NCBI GenBank assembly: GCA_001805445.1
Contig: MHGF01000008.1
Coordinates: 1-58,812, forward strand
Source of the DNA: Omnitrophica WOR_2 bacterium GWF2_43_52
GTDB lineage: Bacteria > Omnitrophota > Gorgyraeia > Gygaellales > UBA12090
DNA length: 58,812 nucleotides
Reading direction: 5' to 3'
Positions within the stretch are counted from its first letter, which is position 1. The number at the start of each line of letters is the position of its first letter. Positions 25,116-32,426 of the stretch are shown here, in pieces. The notes under the pieces were generated by a model. The model made no database searches. It saw only the letters and a program-made list of their open reading frames with translations, and was not told the origin of the DNA. The translations under genes and the position numbers were made by a program.

Positions 25116-25882
25116 TGGAACACGCGTTTCTCGATGAGTACAGCCATAGCGATAGTTTTATCCATCGCTTGGAGCCAAGAATTAAAATAGCCTGTTTCTT
25201 TTTATTCGTTTTTTATGTGGCTTTCCAGAGAAGTTGTAATATATATGTTTATGGCGCGTACGCCATCGTGATGATGTCTCTGGTCAGGGTTTCTCGGATT
25301 CCCCTGGCTTTTGTTTTTAGGCGTGTTGTATCGGTGCTCCCTTTTATCGTGATGATCGCGCTCTCTATTCCTTTCATGAAGGCTGGGCAGGAAGGAGCGA
25401 CGATTGCCTTGGGCAGCCTGAAGCTGTCGGTAAGTTTTGAGGGAATCGTGTTATTTGTAAATATAGTGATCAAAGCCTGTTTAAGTATTATCGCGATGAC
25501 CTTGCTTATGGCAAGCACAGATTTTTCGCAGCTATTGAAGGCATTTGAAAAATTACATGTGCCGGGAGTTCTGCTTATGGTACTATCGTTTATGTACCGC
25601 TACCTCTTTGTGATTGAGGATGAGCTGATGAAGATGAGGCTGGCAAAAGACTCCCGCACTATAGGAGGCTCGAAGTGGTTTCATCTTAAGGCGCAGGCGA
25701 ATATGCTTGGCGTGTTATTTATCCGTGCCTATGAACGCGCGGAAAAGGTGTATTTAGCGATGTGCGCGAGGGGGTATGAAGGCAAGATGCGCACGCTATA
25801 TGATGCCAAAGTAACTTTACGGGATGTGTTGTTTTGTGTTGTTTTTTTCGGGGTGATGACGATTATTAAACTTAATGGCTAA
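25115..25882 (+). CDS. cbiQ: ECF transporter transmembrane component CbiQ
   Basis: 255 residues. HSDSFIHRLEPRIKI at the N-terminus and MYRYLFVIEDELMKMRLAKDSRTIGG in the middle are the T-component patterns; AYERAEKVYLAMCARGYEG includes the ARG-type coupling helix that docks onto CbiO. Four or five membrane segments. It joins CbiM to the ATPase. The start touches the preceding stop, and its end overlaps cbiO by 8 bp. Confidence 0.94.
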   Translation: MEHAFLDEYSHSDSFIHRLEPRIKIACFFLFVFYVAFQRSCNIYVYGAYAIVMMSLVRVSRIPLAFVFRRVVSVLPFIVMIALSIPFMKAGQEGATIALGSLKLSVSFEGIVLFVNIVIKACLSIIAMTLLMASTDFSQLLKAFEKLHVPGVLLMVLSFMYRYLFVIEDELMKMRLAKDSRTIGGSKWFHLKAQANMLGVLFIRAYERAEKVYLAMCARGYEGKMRTLYDAKVTLRDVLFCVVFFGVMTIIKLNG

Positions 25883-26609
25883 GAAAGCGATAGAAATAAA
25901 AAATCTAAATTTTACCTACCCTGACGGTACCCAGGCATTGAAAGATGTCAGCCTTGATATTTTAGAGGGTGAAGCCGTAGGAATCATAGGGCCCAATGGA
26001 GCGGGAAAATCAACGCTCCTGCTTCATTTTAACGGCATTTTATCGGGAAATAATCATATCAGGATTTTTGATATACCGATAAGCGATAAGACCCTGCCTC
26101 AGATTAGAAGGAAGGTGGGGCTTATTTTCCAAGATCCCAATAATCAGCTTTTTATGCCGACGGTTTTTGATGATGTTGCCTTCGGCCCGCTAACTATGGG
26201 TTTATCTAAGGACAAGGTGCAAACAGCAGTGGATGAGGCATTAGGGGAAGTAGACCTTTTGAACTGCCGTAGGCGCTCTTCGCATCATTTGAGTTCAGGG
26301 CAGAAAAAGAGGGTTGCCCTTGCTACGGTGCTGTCAATGAACCCTGAAATTTTGGTTTTGGATGAGCCATCGAGTGATTTGGACCCTAAGCACAGGCGTG
26401 ATTTAATCGTTATACTCAAAAGGCTCACGGCAACCAAAATAATTGCTACCCACGATTTGGATTTAGTGCTGGAAGTCTGTTCGCGAGTTGTTATTATTGA
26501 TGAGGGTAAGGTGGTAGCTATCGGCGATGCCAGGGAAGTGTTTAACAATAAGCAGCTTCTTGAAAGCCATAATTTAGGGGTTCCTTCGGCATTATGCCGG
26601 ATAGGATAG
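25875..26609 (+). CDS. cbiO: ECF transporter ATP-binding protein CbiO
   Basis: 244 residues with a complete ABC set: [12 protein letters not shown] (Walker A), Q-loop [54 protein letters not shown] (signature and Walker B), and [10 protein letters not shown] (H-loop). The FxDP-NQLF stretch is typical of ECF A components. One ATPase gene only, so it should work as a homodimer. A hairpin follows the stop. Confidence 0.95.
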   Translation: MAKKAIEIKNLNFTYPDGTQALKDVSLDILEGEAVGIIGPNGAGKSTLLLHFNGILSGNNHIRIFDIPISDKTLPQIRRKVGLIFQDPNNQLFMPTVFDDVAFGPLTMGLSKDKVQTAVDEALGEVDLLNCRRRSSHHLSSGQKKRVALATVLSMNPEILVLDEPSSDLDPKHRRDLIVILKRLTATKIIATHDLDLVLEVCSRVVIIDEGKVVAIGDAREVFNNKQLLESHNLGVPSALCRIG

Positions 26610-26647
26610 TGTACTGTTATTGAGAATTAAGTTAACAGAGCACTATC
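26605..26647. terminator. Hairpin between convergent cbiO and the PilZ gene
   Basis: GATAGTG-TA-CTGTTA pairs with TAACAG-AG-CACTATC around a 13-nt loop, overlapping the cbiO stop. No T run; a bidirectional terminator is plausible given the convergent genes. Confidence 0.5.
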
Positions 26648-26655
26648 GAAGGATT

Positions 26656-27024
26656 TTATGGCGTGGTCGTAGAGTAAGGATTACTCTGCGAGAGTACATA
26701 CCGTAGGATGCGTTTTCTGTTATTGACGCCAACTCGGATAAATTGCACGCCTGTTTCATAGAAAAGAGTGTTTGTTTTATCTTTTACCGCTGCATCATGC
26801 TGCCAGGCAATTTTTGCTAAACCAAAAAAAGGTTCTTTGTCTTCCGGCAAGGAGATCTGCAATTCGATGAGTGTGCCTGCTTTTATTTTTTCTTTTAATG
26901 GTAAACGCACACCTCCGGCGCTTATATCGAGCACGTGCAGGGGGTACTCTCCCATAACGCCCATAGTTTTATAGATAACCGTTGCCCCGTCTTTCACCCG
27001 TAAATATGTTCGCTTTTCAGCCAT
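26656..27024 (-). CDS. PilZ-domain protein, c-di-GMP effector candidate
   Basis: 122 residues, a single PilZ domain. The c-di-GMP motifs are RTYLR (positions 5-9, RxxxR) and DISAGG (D/NxSxxG) near residue 33-38. Downstream strands FFGLAKIAWQHDAA and ETGVQFIRV follow the usual barrel. It could read the c-di-GMP made by the GGDEF protein at 53 kb and act on the pilus/secretion machine, though no contact is shown. It is convergent with cbiO and downstream of tRNA-Leu on the same strand. Confidence 0.9.
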   Translation of the reverse strand: MAEKRTYLRVKDGATVIYKTMGVMGEYPLHVLDISAGGVRLPLKEKIKAGTLIELQISLPEDKEPFFGLAKIAWQHDAAVKDKTNTLFYETGVQFIRVGVNNRKRILRYVLSQSNPYSTTTP

Positions 27025-27085
27025 TGTATTATTTGGAGTATGCTGTTTATTTAAACTCCGCTTTTGTTCAACTCTTAAAATTAAA

Positions 27086-27167
27086 TGCGGAAGGAGGGAG
27101 TTGAACCCTCAAGGGTTACCCCATACGCTTCTGAGACGTACGCGTATGCCAGTTCCGCCACTTCCGC
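27086..27167 (-). tRNA. tRNA-Leu (CAG)
   Basis: Class II tRNA of 82 nt. Acceptor GCGGAAG pairs with CTTCCGC, with discriminator A at 27086; anticodon stem TACGT/GCGTA with loop CTCAGAA gives CAG; long variable arm TGGGGTAACCCTT; T arm GAGGG-TTCAACT-CCCTC. CCA is not encoded. Confidence 0.97.
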
Positions 27168-27204
27168 ATATTGTGTACAAGATAGTACCTTACAAAAAGA
27201 CCGC

Positions 27205-27233
27205 TGTCAATAAAGAACATGGTATGATATAAT
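27205..27233 (+). promoter_or_regulatory. Possible promoter of the AEC transporter gene
   Basis: TGTCAA (27205-27210), 17-bp spacer, TATAAT (27228-27233). Good -10, weak -35. Leader of about 50 nt. Confidence 0.45.
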
Positions 27234-27288
27234 TAAAATCCAATATAACAGCAGCGGTAACTAATTGATAGAGTAACGGTTAAATCCT

Positions 27289-28251
27289 ATGGATGTCAGT
27301 CTCTATTTTAAATCTATAACTCAAGCAATACTCCAGATATTTCTTTTGGGGTTATTAGGTTTTATGTTGGTCAGAAGGAAAGCCCTAAGCAGTGAGGGGC
27401 TCAATGGATTGACTAATTTTTTTATCAACATTGTTTTTCCCGTTTTGATTTTTTGGCAGATTGTTACTAAGTTTAAGTTTGAAGTATATCCGAATTGGTG
27501 GATGTTTCCTCTGGCGAGTTTTGGCATTACGTTGGTAGGATTGTTGATTGGTTTTCTATCCAGTTTTTCAGTAAAAGACATTCAAACCAGGCGCGAGTTT
27601 ATCTGTTTAACCGGGTTTCAAAATTCAGGATATCTGCCTTTAGTGTTATTAGGCTGGATTATCCCGCGAGAGCATTTGAGCGCCGTACTCATTTATCTTT
27701 TTTTATTTCTTTTGGGATTTAATCTGGTGATATGGTCATGGGGAGTGTTTTTCCTATCGGCGCGCAAGGCCCAGCGATTTTCTTGGAGGAGTTTATTCAG
27801 CCCTCCGGTAGCCGCGATGCTTGCGGGATTTGGGTTTGTCGTTTTAAAGATAAATACTCTTATCCCTCACTTTATCCTTTCTCCTCTTGAGAGCCTGGGT
27901 AATTGCAGTTTCCCCTTGGCAATCGTGGTGGTAGGGGGGAGTTTAGCTGAACTTTATTCGCTGGAAAGGCCAGATAAAAAAACTATTGCCATGCTCGTTT
28001 TTGCTAAGCTGTTCGTGATGCCGCTTGTAGGGTTATTGTTCCTTAGCCTTGTGAGGCTGCCTTATTTTATCGGGTTGTTGATTATTTTAGAGTTAGCGGT
28101 GCCTTCGGCAACTAATTTAGCGATTATCAGCAGAAAATATTCCCAAGCTGAGAAACTTATTGGGCAGGGTGTTTTTTTTACCCACATCGTAAGCTTGGTG
28201 ACATTGCCGTTATTCTTATCCGCTTTTAATCTTATTGTGATGAGGCAATAA
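27289..28251 (+). CDS. AEC-family (auxin efflux carrier-like) transporter
   Basis: 320 residues, ten predicted membrane segments in two inverted sets of five. Family patterns: GFMLVRRKALSSEGLNGLTNFFINIVFPVLIFWQIV in the first half and FPLAIVVVGGSLAEL in the second, both resembling the crossover helices of PIN/AEC and BASS-fold carriers. Bacterial members export or exchange organic acids such as malate; the substrate is unknown here. It reads alone, 17 bp before smpB. Confidence 0.9.
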   Translation: MDVSLYFKSITQAILQIFLLGLLGFMLVRRKALSSEGLNGLTNFFINIVFPVLIFWQIVTKFKFEVYPNWWMFPLASFGITLVGLLIGFLSSFSVKDIQTRREFICLTGFQNSGYLPLVLLGWIIPREHLSAVLIYLFLFLLGFNLVIWSWGVFFLSARKAQRFSWRSLFSPPVAAMLAGFGFVVLKINTLIPHFILSPLESLGNCSFPLAIVVVGGSLAELYSLERPDKKTIAMLVFAKLFVMPLVGLLFLSLVRLPYFIGLLIILELAVPSATNLAIISRKYSQAEKLIGQGVFFTHIVSLVTLPLFLSAFNLIVMRQ

Positions 28252-28263
28252 TCGTGCTATAAT
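28235..28263 (+). promoter_or_regulatory. Promoter of smpB (leaderless)
   Basis: TTGTGA (28235-28240), 17-bp spacer, TATAAT (28258-28263). The ATG at 28268 is only 4 nt beyond the -10, so the mRNA should start at or in the start codon. The -35 lies in the end of the AEC gene. Confidence 0.75.
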
Positions 28264-28267
28264 TTTT

Positions 28268-28729
28268 ATGGAACCCATTGATATTACGACAAATAGGAAG
28301 GCTTTTCGGGATTATGAAATCTTAGAGCGCCTTGAGACAGGCATAGCGCTTGTAGGCAGTGAGGTAAAGTCTTTACGCCATGCAAAGGCAAGCCTTGACG
28401 ACGCCTTCGCGCGGATAGACGAAGGGCAGATCTTTCTACACAACGCCTATATCGCTCCTTATGAACAGGCAAGTTATTTTAATGTTGAGTCTAAAAGAAT
28501 TCGCAAGCTTCTTTTACATCGCGGCCAGATAGTTAAACTGGAGAGTAAAATTGTCCAAAGAGGTTTTTCCCTGATACCTTTAAAGATGTATTTTAATAGC
28601 CGCGGGTTTGTGAAGATGGAATTGGCGCTGGCGCGTGGTAAAAAACTGTATGATAAGCGGGAAGATGTTAAGAAACGGGAAGTTGAATTACAGATGCGAA
28701 AAATGTTGAAGAATAGGAGAAATCGCTAG
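28268..28729 (+). CDS. smpB: SsrA-binding protein SmpB
   Basis: 153 residues. ITTNRKAFRDYEILERLETGIALVGSEVKSLR, HNAYIAPYEQASYFN and RKLLLHRGQI are all diagnostic. The basic tail KKLYDKREDVKKREVELQMRKMLKNRR enters the mRNA channel and mimics an anticodon-mRNA duplex. SmpB brings tmRNA to stalled ribosomes, and the tmRNA gene follows 101 bp downstream, the classic pairing. Confidence 0.97.
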   Translation: MEPIDITTNRKAFRDYEILERLETGIALVGSEVKSLRHAKASLDDAFARIDEGQIFLHNAYIAPYEQASYFNVESKRIRKLLLHRGQIVKLESKIVQRGFSLIPLKMYFNSRGFVKMELALARGKKLYDKREDVKKREVELQMRKMLKNRRNR

Positions 28730-28830
28730 AACTATGCGCGGAGGGAAAAGTTATAATGACATGTCCTTCGCTCCGCCTATTCGGCGGTGCTCAGGATCAA
28801 TTTTCCTGAGGTAAAATGAACGAAAATTGA

Positions 28831-29246
28831 GGGGGTGAAAGGTCTCGACTTAGGTGGGCGAGTAATGGTGGCATGCCGCGGAAGCAATGACGGCCGCGAT
28901 AACAATCATTGCACAATACAAATGCTGATAAACCATCAGTATTAACCTTCAACGGGTTAATGAGAACTATGCAAGTAGTTCCTAGCCCGATGATGGCTCC
29001 AGTCTTCGTTCGCTAATCCGAACGAAGCCTCAAACCGATCTGCCTAAGGGTTGGATTTGAGCACTTAGTTTAGGCTAGTCCTTTATCTTGCCTTGAGTTA
29101 AAGGATGAGATTTATGAAAAGGGTAGTCCCTTTAAAATCCCGTTTACCGGAGAGTTTAGGGATGAAGTTTAAAAGGTATCCTACGCATGTAGAGGCTTTT
29201 ATTCAAGCGCTTAAGGACGCGGGTTCAATTCCCGCCACCTCCACCA
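28831..29246 (+). ncRNA. ssrA: Transfer-messenger RNA (tmRNA)
   Basis: 416 nt. Acceptor GGGGGTG (28831-28837) pairs with CACCTCC (29236-29242), followed by encoded ACCA. The T arm is GCGGG-TTCAATT-CCCGC. The first pseudoknot is visible: CGCGG/CCGCG with loop GCAATGA pairing to TCATTGC. Eleven nt after it lies GCT (28924), the expected resume codon. The frame stays open to TAA at 29014-29016, which sits in the loop of a CTTCGTTCG/CGAACGAAG hairpin as in other tmRNAs. A weak TAAAAT (28812-28817) may be the -10. Confidence 0.96.
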
Positions 29247-29275
29247 ACCATTTCATTAATGAAATGGTTGGTGGA
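29240..29275. repeat. 36-bp perfect palindrome at the tmRNA 3' end
   Basis: TCCACCAACCATTTCATT and its exact complement with no loop, centred at 29257/29258. Its left arm includes the encoded CCA of tmRNA. A second stem, GCCGAAATA/TATTTCGGC (29278-29298), follows. No gene in 29247-29453. Confidence 0.9.
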
Positions 29276-29453
29276 TGCCGAAATAATGTATTTCGGCGCC
29301 ACCATTCTGCTACGCTCTTTAGAAGCTAAATAGTTACCACTGCAGAATTAGCATAAAGAATATTTGTAAAAAGAGAACGATGGTTCGAATAGGATGATAG
29401 AGAAGAGCAAGAACAACCCGTAGTGCTTATGGGTTTATATTTTTGGAGAGGCA

Positions 29454-29788
29454 ATGGTTAAGGTAAAAAGCAAAAAAAATATCCCATAATTCAAAGGATA
29501 TTAAAAAAGATACAAAAAGAATATCAACCAGAGAAAGTAATCCTTTTTGGTTCATATGCATGGGGCAAACCAAGCAAACACAGCGATATTGATTTGTTTA
29601 TTGTTAAAAAGACAAATGCGCGGCATATTGACCGTTCAGTAGAGATAAGAAAGATAGTTGATAAGGAAAACGGAATGGTTGCGTTAGACCCAATAGTTTA
29701 TACTCCTGATGAAACCGAATATAGGCTTAAGCTGGGGGATGACTTTATTAAGAAGATTCTGACAAAAGGAGTTGTGTTGTATGGATAA
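29454..29788 (+). pseudogene. MntA-like nucleotidyltransferase, frameshifted
   Basis: The frame from ATG 29454 (MVKVKSKKNIP) hits TAA at 29487. Adding one A to the A8 run at 29472-29479 joins it to an open frame with IQRILKKIQKEYQPEKVILFGSYAWGKPSKHSDIDLFIVKK. That contains the minimal nucleotidyltransferase GSYxxG...SDIDLF motif. MntA antitoxins AMPylate and silence HepT (HEPN) toxins. The partner start overlaps its end by 8 bp, the normal order. The break could be real, phase-variable or a sequencing error. Confidence 0.8.
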
Positions 29789-29858
29789 ACCAGAAATAGT
29801 CAAGGAATGGTTTAGTAAAGGCAATAAGGATATAAACGACGCGGAATTCCTTTTTTAA
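29781..29858 (+). pseudogene. HepT (HEPN) toxin fragment
   Basis: 25 codons, MDKPEIVKEWFSKGNKDINDAEFLF and stop. This is the first helix of a HEPN domain (typically 110-140 residues); the RxxxxH catalytic part is absent. The rest is lost and the sequence soon reaches CCCCGCTCCACCA, which resembles the tmRNA 3' end. Confidence 0.7.
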
Positions 29859-29911
29859 AGAAAAAACAAAATAATATCGGGTGCCTTCTATCCCCGCTCC
29901 ACCAAATTTTT

Positions 29912-31636
29912 ATGCAAAAAACTGATAACCAGAAAAAGATGGATAGCCCGCCGTTGAACAGGCTTTATATCGGGTTGGTTTTAGCTATACTTGTGACAGA
30001 GACAGCGGTTATGCTGGTTTTTCATGTATTTCTGGAGACTTGGCATCTTTCGCCATTAGCTGAAGGGTTGACCAACAGCCTGGTTTTAGTTATTTTTTTA
30101 CTTCCTGTACTGCATTTCTCATTCTATCGTCCTGTATCTTCGCAAATCGCCAGGTATAAACAGGCTTTAGAATCAATACAGGAATTACAGACCATCTATG
30201 GCGTCATCATTCGTACGGCAATGGATGGTTTCTGGCTTATCGATATCATGGGGCGCATTTTGGAGGTTAACGATTCTTACTGCCGTTTAACCGGTTACAG
30301 CCGTCAGGAGCTGTTAGCTATGTCTGTATTTGATTTAAGAGCGCAGGAAAAACCCGAAGATACCAAAAGGCATATCCAGCGGATAATAGAATCCGGCGGT
30401 GACCGCTTTGAAAGCCATCATCGCTGTAAAGACGGCAGAATTGTGGATTTGGAGGTCAGCGTTAATTATTTAGATGTTGATGGCGGCCGGCTCTTCGCCT
30501 TTCTACGCGATATTACTGAGCGCAAGCTTGTTGAGAGGGAAATGACAGAGTTGAACATATTAAATCAAGTGCTTGTCAAAACCATTCCTTTTGGAATGGA
30601 TGTTGTGGATGCTGAGGGGAACGTTTTGTATCTTAGCCCGAGGTTAGAGGCTCTTTTTGGCAAGGAGGCAATAGGCAAAAAGTGCTGGGAGCTGTACAAG
30701 GATGATAAAATTCAATGCAAAGATTGCCCTTTAAAATCAACAACTGCAGCGGGGCTAACAGATACTATAGAAACCTTTGGCGTATTTGGGGGAAGGAGTG
30801 TGCAAATCAGCCATACCAGTATGGAATATCAGGGGAAAAAAGTCCTCCTGGAAATTTTTCAGGACATCACCGAGCGCAAGCGTTACGAAGAGGAGCTGAT
30901 AGCGGCAAACCATGAGCTGGTGAAGCTGGAGAGGATGAAGACTGAATTTATCACCACAGTGTCTCATGAGCTAAGGACGCCCTTAGGGATAATGCGCGAA
31001 GGGGTGAGCCAGGTGGTTGAAGGCCTCCACGGCGAGATAACCGAGGGGCAGAGGCAGTATTTGGGGAAATCATTGGGCCATATGGAGCGCCTGACCAGGA
31101 TAGTCAATAGTATTTTAGAGATAGCCAACCTTGAGGCGGGAAAGATTGGCCTGCGGATGGAATCGGTGGATATTGCGGCATTAGCGCGGGAGATGATACG
31201 CATGTTTGAACCCGCGGCCCAGAACAAAAATGTAGAGATACGGGCACATTTTTCGAGTAGGGGCGAACCCCTGTGTTCGCCCGAAAAGATAGTGTTGCGG
31301 GGGGACAGGAATAAGCTTGGGCAGGTGTTTATCCATTTGATAGATAACGCGGTAAAATTTAGTGAAAAAGGGCATATAGAGATTCAGATTCAGGAAACAG
31401 CGGATACCGTGGAATGTGTGGTGAGTGATACAGGCAGAGGGATGACGAAAGAGGCTTCGGCGAATGTGTTTGATAAATTCCAGCAGTTTGGCAGGGAATA
31501 CGGGCCCGGGCAAAAAGGGGTAGGCTTAGGCTTAGCGATAACCAAGGGTATTATAGAGTTGCATAAAGGCAGGATTTGGATTGAGAGCGAGTTTGGCAAA
31601 GGCACGAAGGTGAGTTTTAGCCTGCCGAAGGGATAG
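29912..31636 (+). CDS. PAS-domain sensor histidine kinase (copy 1)
   Basis: 574 residues. Two membrane segments (about 18-40 and 50-70), a coiled linker, one PAS domain (TAMDGFWLIDIMGRILEVNDSYCRLTGYS), a second PAS-like domain with CWELYKDDKIQCKDCPL, then HisKA with the phospho-His in VSHELRTPLGIMREG and a HATPase with DNAVKFSEKG, DTGRGM and GVGLGLAI. In-frame REP sequence encodes residues about 449-457 (SSRGEPLCSPE) between HATPase strands. From DITERKRYEEELIAAN onward it is almost identical to the kinase at 32851. The signal is unknown. Confidence 0.93.
   Translation: MQKTDNQKKMDSPPLNRLYIGLVLAILVTETAVMLVFHVFLETWHLSPLAEGLTNSLVLVIFLLPVLHFSFYRPVSSQIARYKQALESIQELQTIYGVIIRTAMDGFWLIDIMGRILEVNDSYCRLTGYSRQELLAMSVFDLRAQEKPEDTKRHIQRIIESGGDRFESHHRCKDGRIVDLEVSVNYLDVDGGRLFAFLRDITERKLVEREMTELNILNQVLVKTIPFGMDVVDAEGNVLYLSPRLEALFGKEAIGKKCWELYKDDKIQCKDCPLKSTTAAGLTDTIETFGVFGGRSVQISHTSMEYQGKKVLLEIFQDITERKRYEEELIAANHELVKLERMKTEFITTVSHELRTPLGIMREGVSQVVEGLHGEITEGQRQYLGKSLGHMERLTRIVNSILEIANLEAGKIGLRMESVDIAALAREMIRMFEPAAQNKNVEIRAHFSSRGEPLCSPEKIVLRGDRNKLGQVFIHLIDNAVKFSEKGHIEIQIQETADTVECVVSDTGRGMTKEASANVFDKFQQFGREYGPGQKGVGLGLAITKGIIELHKGRIWIESEFGKGTKVSFSLPKG
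31257..31283. repeat. REP element inside histidine kinase 1
   Basis: 27 bp, GTAGGGGCGAACCCC-TGT-GTTCGCCCG, in frame within the ATPase domain. Same position and sequence as 34310-34336. Confidence 0.9.
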
Positions 31637-31640
31637 CCGA

Positions 31641-31784
31641 ATGGCCAAAAATAAAAACCGTATACATGGAATCATATCAATTGTAGGGGCGAACCCAGGT
31701 GTTCGCCCGAATAACGATAACGGGCAAAACGATAACGGGCAGACACATGGGTCTGCCCCTACATTCCCGACATTCGTATTTTAA
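31641..31784 (+). pseudogene. Internally deleted mini-copy of the RAYT gene
   Basis: 47 codons: MAKNKNRIHGIISIVG, then REPIN-coded residues, then FPTFVF and TAA. The start matches the RAYT start at 31799 (ATGGCCAAA) and then jumps to TATACATGGAATCATATCAATTG, the RAYT sequence at 32028-32050, before a REPIN. It looks like a deletion derivative of the transposase lying just upstream of the intact one. Confidence 0.75.
31683..31762. repeat. REPIN copy A (80 bp)
   Basis: Two REPs in inverted order: GTAGGGGCGAACCC...TTCGCCCG and CGGGCAGACACATGGG...GCCCCTAC, joined by AATAACGATAACGGG with one extra CAAAACGATAACGGG unit. The linker stutter makes it longer than the 65-bp copies. Confidence 0.92.
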
Positions 31785-31798
31785 TAGGTGTTTAATTA

Positions 31799-32359
31799 AT
31801 GGCCAAAGACCAAAATAAACCATGCGATTTACCAAAACGCAGACAATTAAGGTTGAAAGGGTATGATTATTCACAGAGCAATGCGTATTATATAACCGTA
31901 TGCACAAGGGACAGGGAAATGTATTTCAAAAATGAAGAGGCAAGGAAATTAATAAAAGATATATGGAATAAATTGCCGGATAAATATAATGGTATCTATA
32001 CGGATGAATGCATAATTATGCCAAATCATATACATGGAATCATATCAATTGTAGGGGCGAACCCAGGTGTTCGCCCGAATAACGATAACGGGCAGACACA
32101 TGGGTCTGCCCCTACGTTAGGGAGAATTGTTCAATGGTTCAAAACATTGACGACGAATTATTACATAAAAGGTGTTAGGAATAATAATTGGAAACCGTTT
32201 TCGGGCAAATTATGGCAACGCAATTATTATGAGCATATTATCAGAAATGATGGGGACTTGAATAAAATCCGTGAATACATCAGAAATAATCCGGTAAATT
32301 GGGAAAATGATTCTGAAAATATTACACGTAGACGTGAATCCATGTGTTTGCCTGAATAG
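31799..32359 (+). CDS. REP-associated tyrosine transposase (RAYT, IS200-like Y1)
   Basis: 186 residues. RLKGYDYSQSNAYYITVCTRDREMYF is the usual N-terminus; the HUH motif is in IIMPNHIHGII (His77, His79); the nucleophile Tyr is in WQRNYYEHIIRN (143/144), followed by IREYIRNNPVNWE. These single-copy enzymes cut REP hairpins and are thought to spread REPINs. Here a REPIN lies inside the gene, coding residues about 85-106 between the HUH strand and the next helix. Another REPIN supplies the last residues (RRESMCLPE). It is flanked by REPINs on both sides. Confidence 0.92.
   Translation: MAKDQNKPCDLPKRRQLRLKGYDYSQSNAYYITVCTRDREMYFKNEEARKLIKDIWNKLPDKYNGIYTDECIIMPNHIHGIISIVGANPGVRPNNDNGQTHGSAPTLGRIVQWFKTLTTNYYIKGVRNNNWKPFSGKLWQRNYYEHIIRNDGDLNKIREYIRNNPVNWENDSENITRRRESMCLPE
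32051..32115. repeat. REPIN copy B inside the RAYT gene
   Basis: 65 bp, GTAGGGGCGAACCC...GGGTCTGCCCCTAC with linker AATAACGATAAC. It is in frame and adds about 22 residues. Confidence 0.92.
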
Positions 32360-32392
32360 CGATAGCGGGCAGACACATGGGTCTGCCCCTAC
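32328..32392. repeat. REPIN copy C at the RAYT 3' end
   Basis: 65 bp. The left REP has decayed (GTAGACGTGAATCCATGTG); the right REP is intact. The RAYT stop TAG falls in the linker. Confidence 0.88.
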
Positions 32393-32426
32393 ATGCGTAT
32401 ATTTGTGTATACGAGGAGACCTAACA

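Noticed and set aside
29105-29329. 74-residue frame over the tmRNA 3' part
   Set aside because: It overlaps the tmRNA tRNA-like domain; the structure explains the sequence.
31799-32359. RAYT as a full insertion sequence (IS200/IS605)
   Set aside because: No TnpB and no IS ends; the REPIN surroundings and the protein pattern fit a domesticated RAYT.
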